Shown here piece by piece: positions 4,825 to 5,450 of a stretch of 5,450 nucleotides of DNA; positions within the stretch are counted from its first letter, which is position 1, and every line of letters begins with the position of its first letter. This DNA is from an uncultured Bacilli bacterium. GTDB lineage: Bacteria > Bacillota_I > Bacilli_A > RF39 > UBA660. Under the pieces are notes generated by a model that was given only the letters and a program-made list of their open reading frames with translations, did not search any database and was not told the origin of the DNA. The translations under genes and the position numbers were made by a program. The stretch covers positions 1 through 5,450 of the forward strand of contig CANQER010000074.1 of NCBI GenBank assembly GCA_947595415.1. The letters run 5' to 3'.

Positions 4825-5450
4825 ATGAAAATAATGGTTATTCCTAATTCTACTTACCTAATAGATAAGTTAGATGCTGATGCTTATTTGTTTCCTATTA
4901 AAGATTATAGTGTTAATTATGAAAATTATTTTGAAATAGATGAGTTAGAAGGTATTGTAAAAAAGTTAAAAAACAAAGATATTTTTGTAAGTTTAAATAA
5001 AAATTTTACTAATGATGATATTGATAAAGTAAAAGATATATTGTTAAAACTAAATGATTTTAATATAAAAGGAGTCTTTTTTTACGATATTGGGATTGTT
5101 AATTTGAAGACAAAATTAAAGTTAAATTATGATCTAGTTTGGAGTCAAGAACATATGACAACTAATTATATGACTTGTAATTATTGGTATGATTTAAATG
5201 TAGGTTATACTCATATATCTAGTGATATAACTCTAAGAGAAATAAACGAGATAAAAGAAAATACTAAAATGAAATTGATTGTAACGATGTTTGGTTATGT
5301 TCCTATTTTTACTTCATTTAGACATATTGTTTCAGATTACATTGAAACTTTTAAACTAAAAGATAATATTGAAATGGGTTATATTGTAAAGGAAGGTTTT
5401 AAATATCCTATTGTTGATAATTCTTTAGGGACAACTGTTTATTCAAGTTA
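4825..5450 (+). CDS. Peptidase U32 family protein, 5' part (runs off the window)
   Basis: I translated this frame by hand: 208 codons are open to the window end with no stop, so the gene continues outside. The ATG at 4825 has the SD GAGGTG (4815-4820). The order of blocks fits the U32 barrel. A short N-terminal strand (M-V-I-P-N, 4-8) sits where U32 proteins have a PAG motif. Then come V-S-L-N (55-58), G83-V-F-F-Y-D-I-G90, W106-S-Q-E-H-M-T with N114, and H130-I-S-S with E139-I, followed by G157-Y-V-P-I-F-T-S and R166-H. The first block is divergent from typical U32 sequences. Known U32 members take part in tRNA or rRNA hydroxylation or are called collagenase-like proteases. I cannot tell which role applies, and the C-terminal part is not visible. 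It has its own promoter, so it need not be linked to the spore genes. Confidence 0.72.
   Translation, partial: MKIMVIPNSTYLIDKLDADAYLFPIKDYSVNYENYFEIDELEGIVKKLKNKDIFVSLNKNFTNDDIDKVKDILLKLNDFNIKGVFFYDIGIVNLKTKLKLNYDLVWSQEHMTTNYMTCNYWYDLNVGYTHISSDITLREINEIKENTKMKLIVTMFGYVPIFTSFRHIVSDYIETFKLKDNIEMGYIVKEGFKYPIVDNSLGTTVYSS

Noticed and set aside
1..5450. Mycoplasma/Spiroplasma genetic code (TGA as Trp), suggested by very low GC
   Set aside because: All Trp codons checked are TGG, including the conserved E-P-W-H sites, and no reading frame needs an in-frame TGA. Sporulation genes also argue against a mollicute.

Overview
The window is AT-rich (GC below about 30% by eye) and gene-dense, with ordinary bacterial ribosome binding sites of the AGGTGAT type. 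Two alpha/beta-type small acid-soluble spore proteins (SASPs), one preceded by a good sigma-G-type promoter, point to an endospore-forming low-GC Bacillota. Every Trp codon I checked is TGG and all six complete genes stop at TAA or TAG. No in-frame TGA is needed, so there is no sign of the mycoplasma code. I cannot name the genus.

Left part (1-2918): three D,D-carboxypeptidase-type cell-wall enzymes. A serine-type PBP5/DacF-like enzyme (+ strand) converges on two tandem VanY-like zinc carboxypeptidases (- strand). The serine enzyme and the nearer VanY overlap by 4 bases at their stops and share a bidirectional terminator. Each VanY gene has its own terminator, so the pair is not a simple operon. 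All three proteins carry an N-terminal membrane or export signal and should work on peptidoglycan stem peptides outside the cytoplasmic membrane. No vanH/A/X ligase or dehydrogenase genes are visible, so this looks like wall maintenance or remodelling rather than a vancomycin-resistance operon.

Middle (2919-4198): a compact divergent promoter region separates the second VanY from thiI, which encodes the tRNA 4-thiouridine sulfurtransferase in its short form without a rhodanese domain.

Right part (4199-5450): two SASP genes in tandem, each with its own SD and terminator, followed by the 5' part of a peptidase U32 family gene that runs off the window. No terminator is visible between thiI and the first SASP gene. 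Instead the SASP SD can be buried in a hairpin whose 5' arm lies upstream of the predicted sigma-G start site. That would silence SASP translation from thiI read-through RNA while leaving the sporulation transcript translatable; it is the most interesting hypothesis here.

Two architectural habits recur: intrinsic terminators that overlap the last codons of the genes, and sigma-A-like -10 boxes only 5-6 bases from the SD, implying 5' leaders of about ten bases. I see no mobile element, CRISPR array, tRNA or rRNA, and no gene-free stretch longer than about 105 bases.
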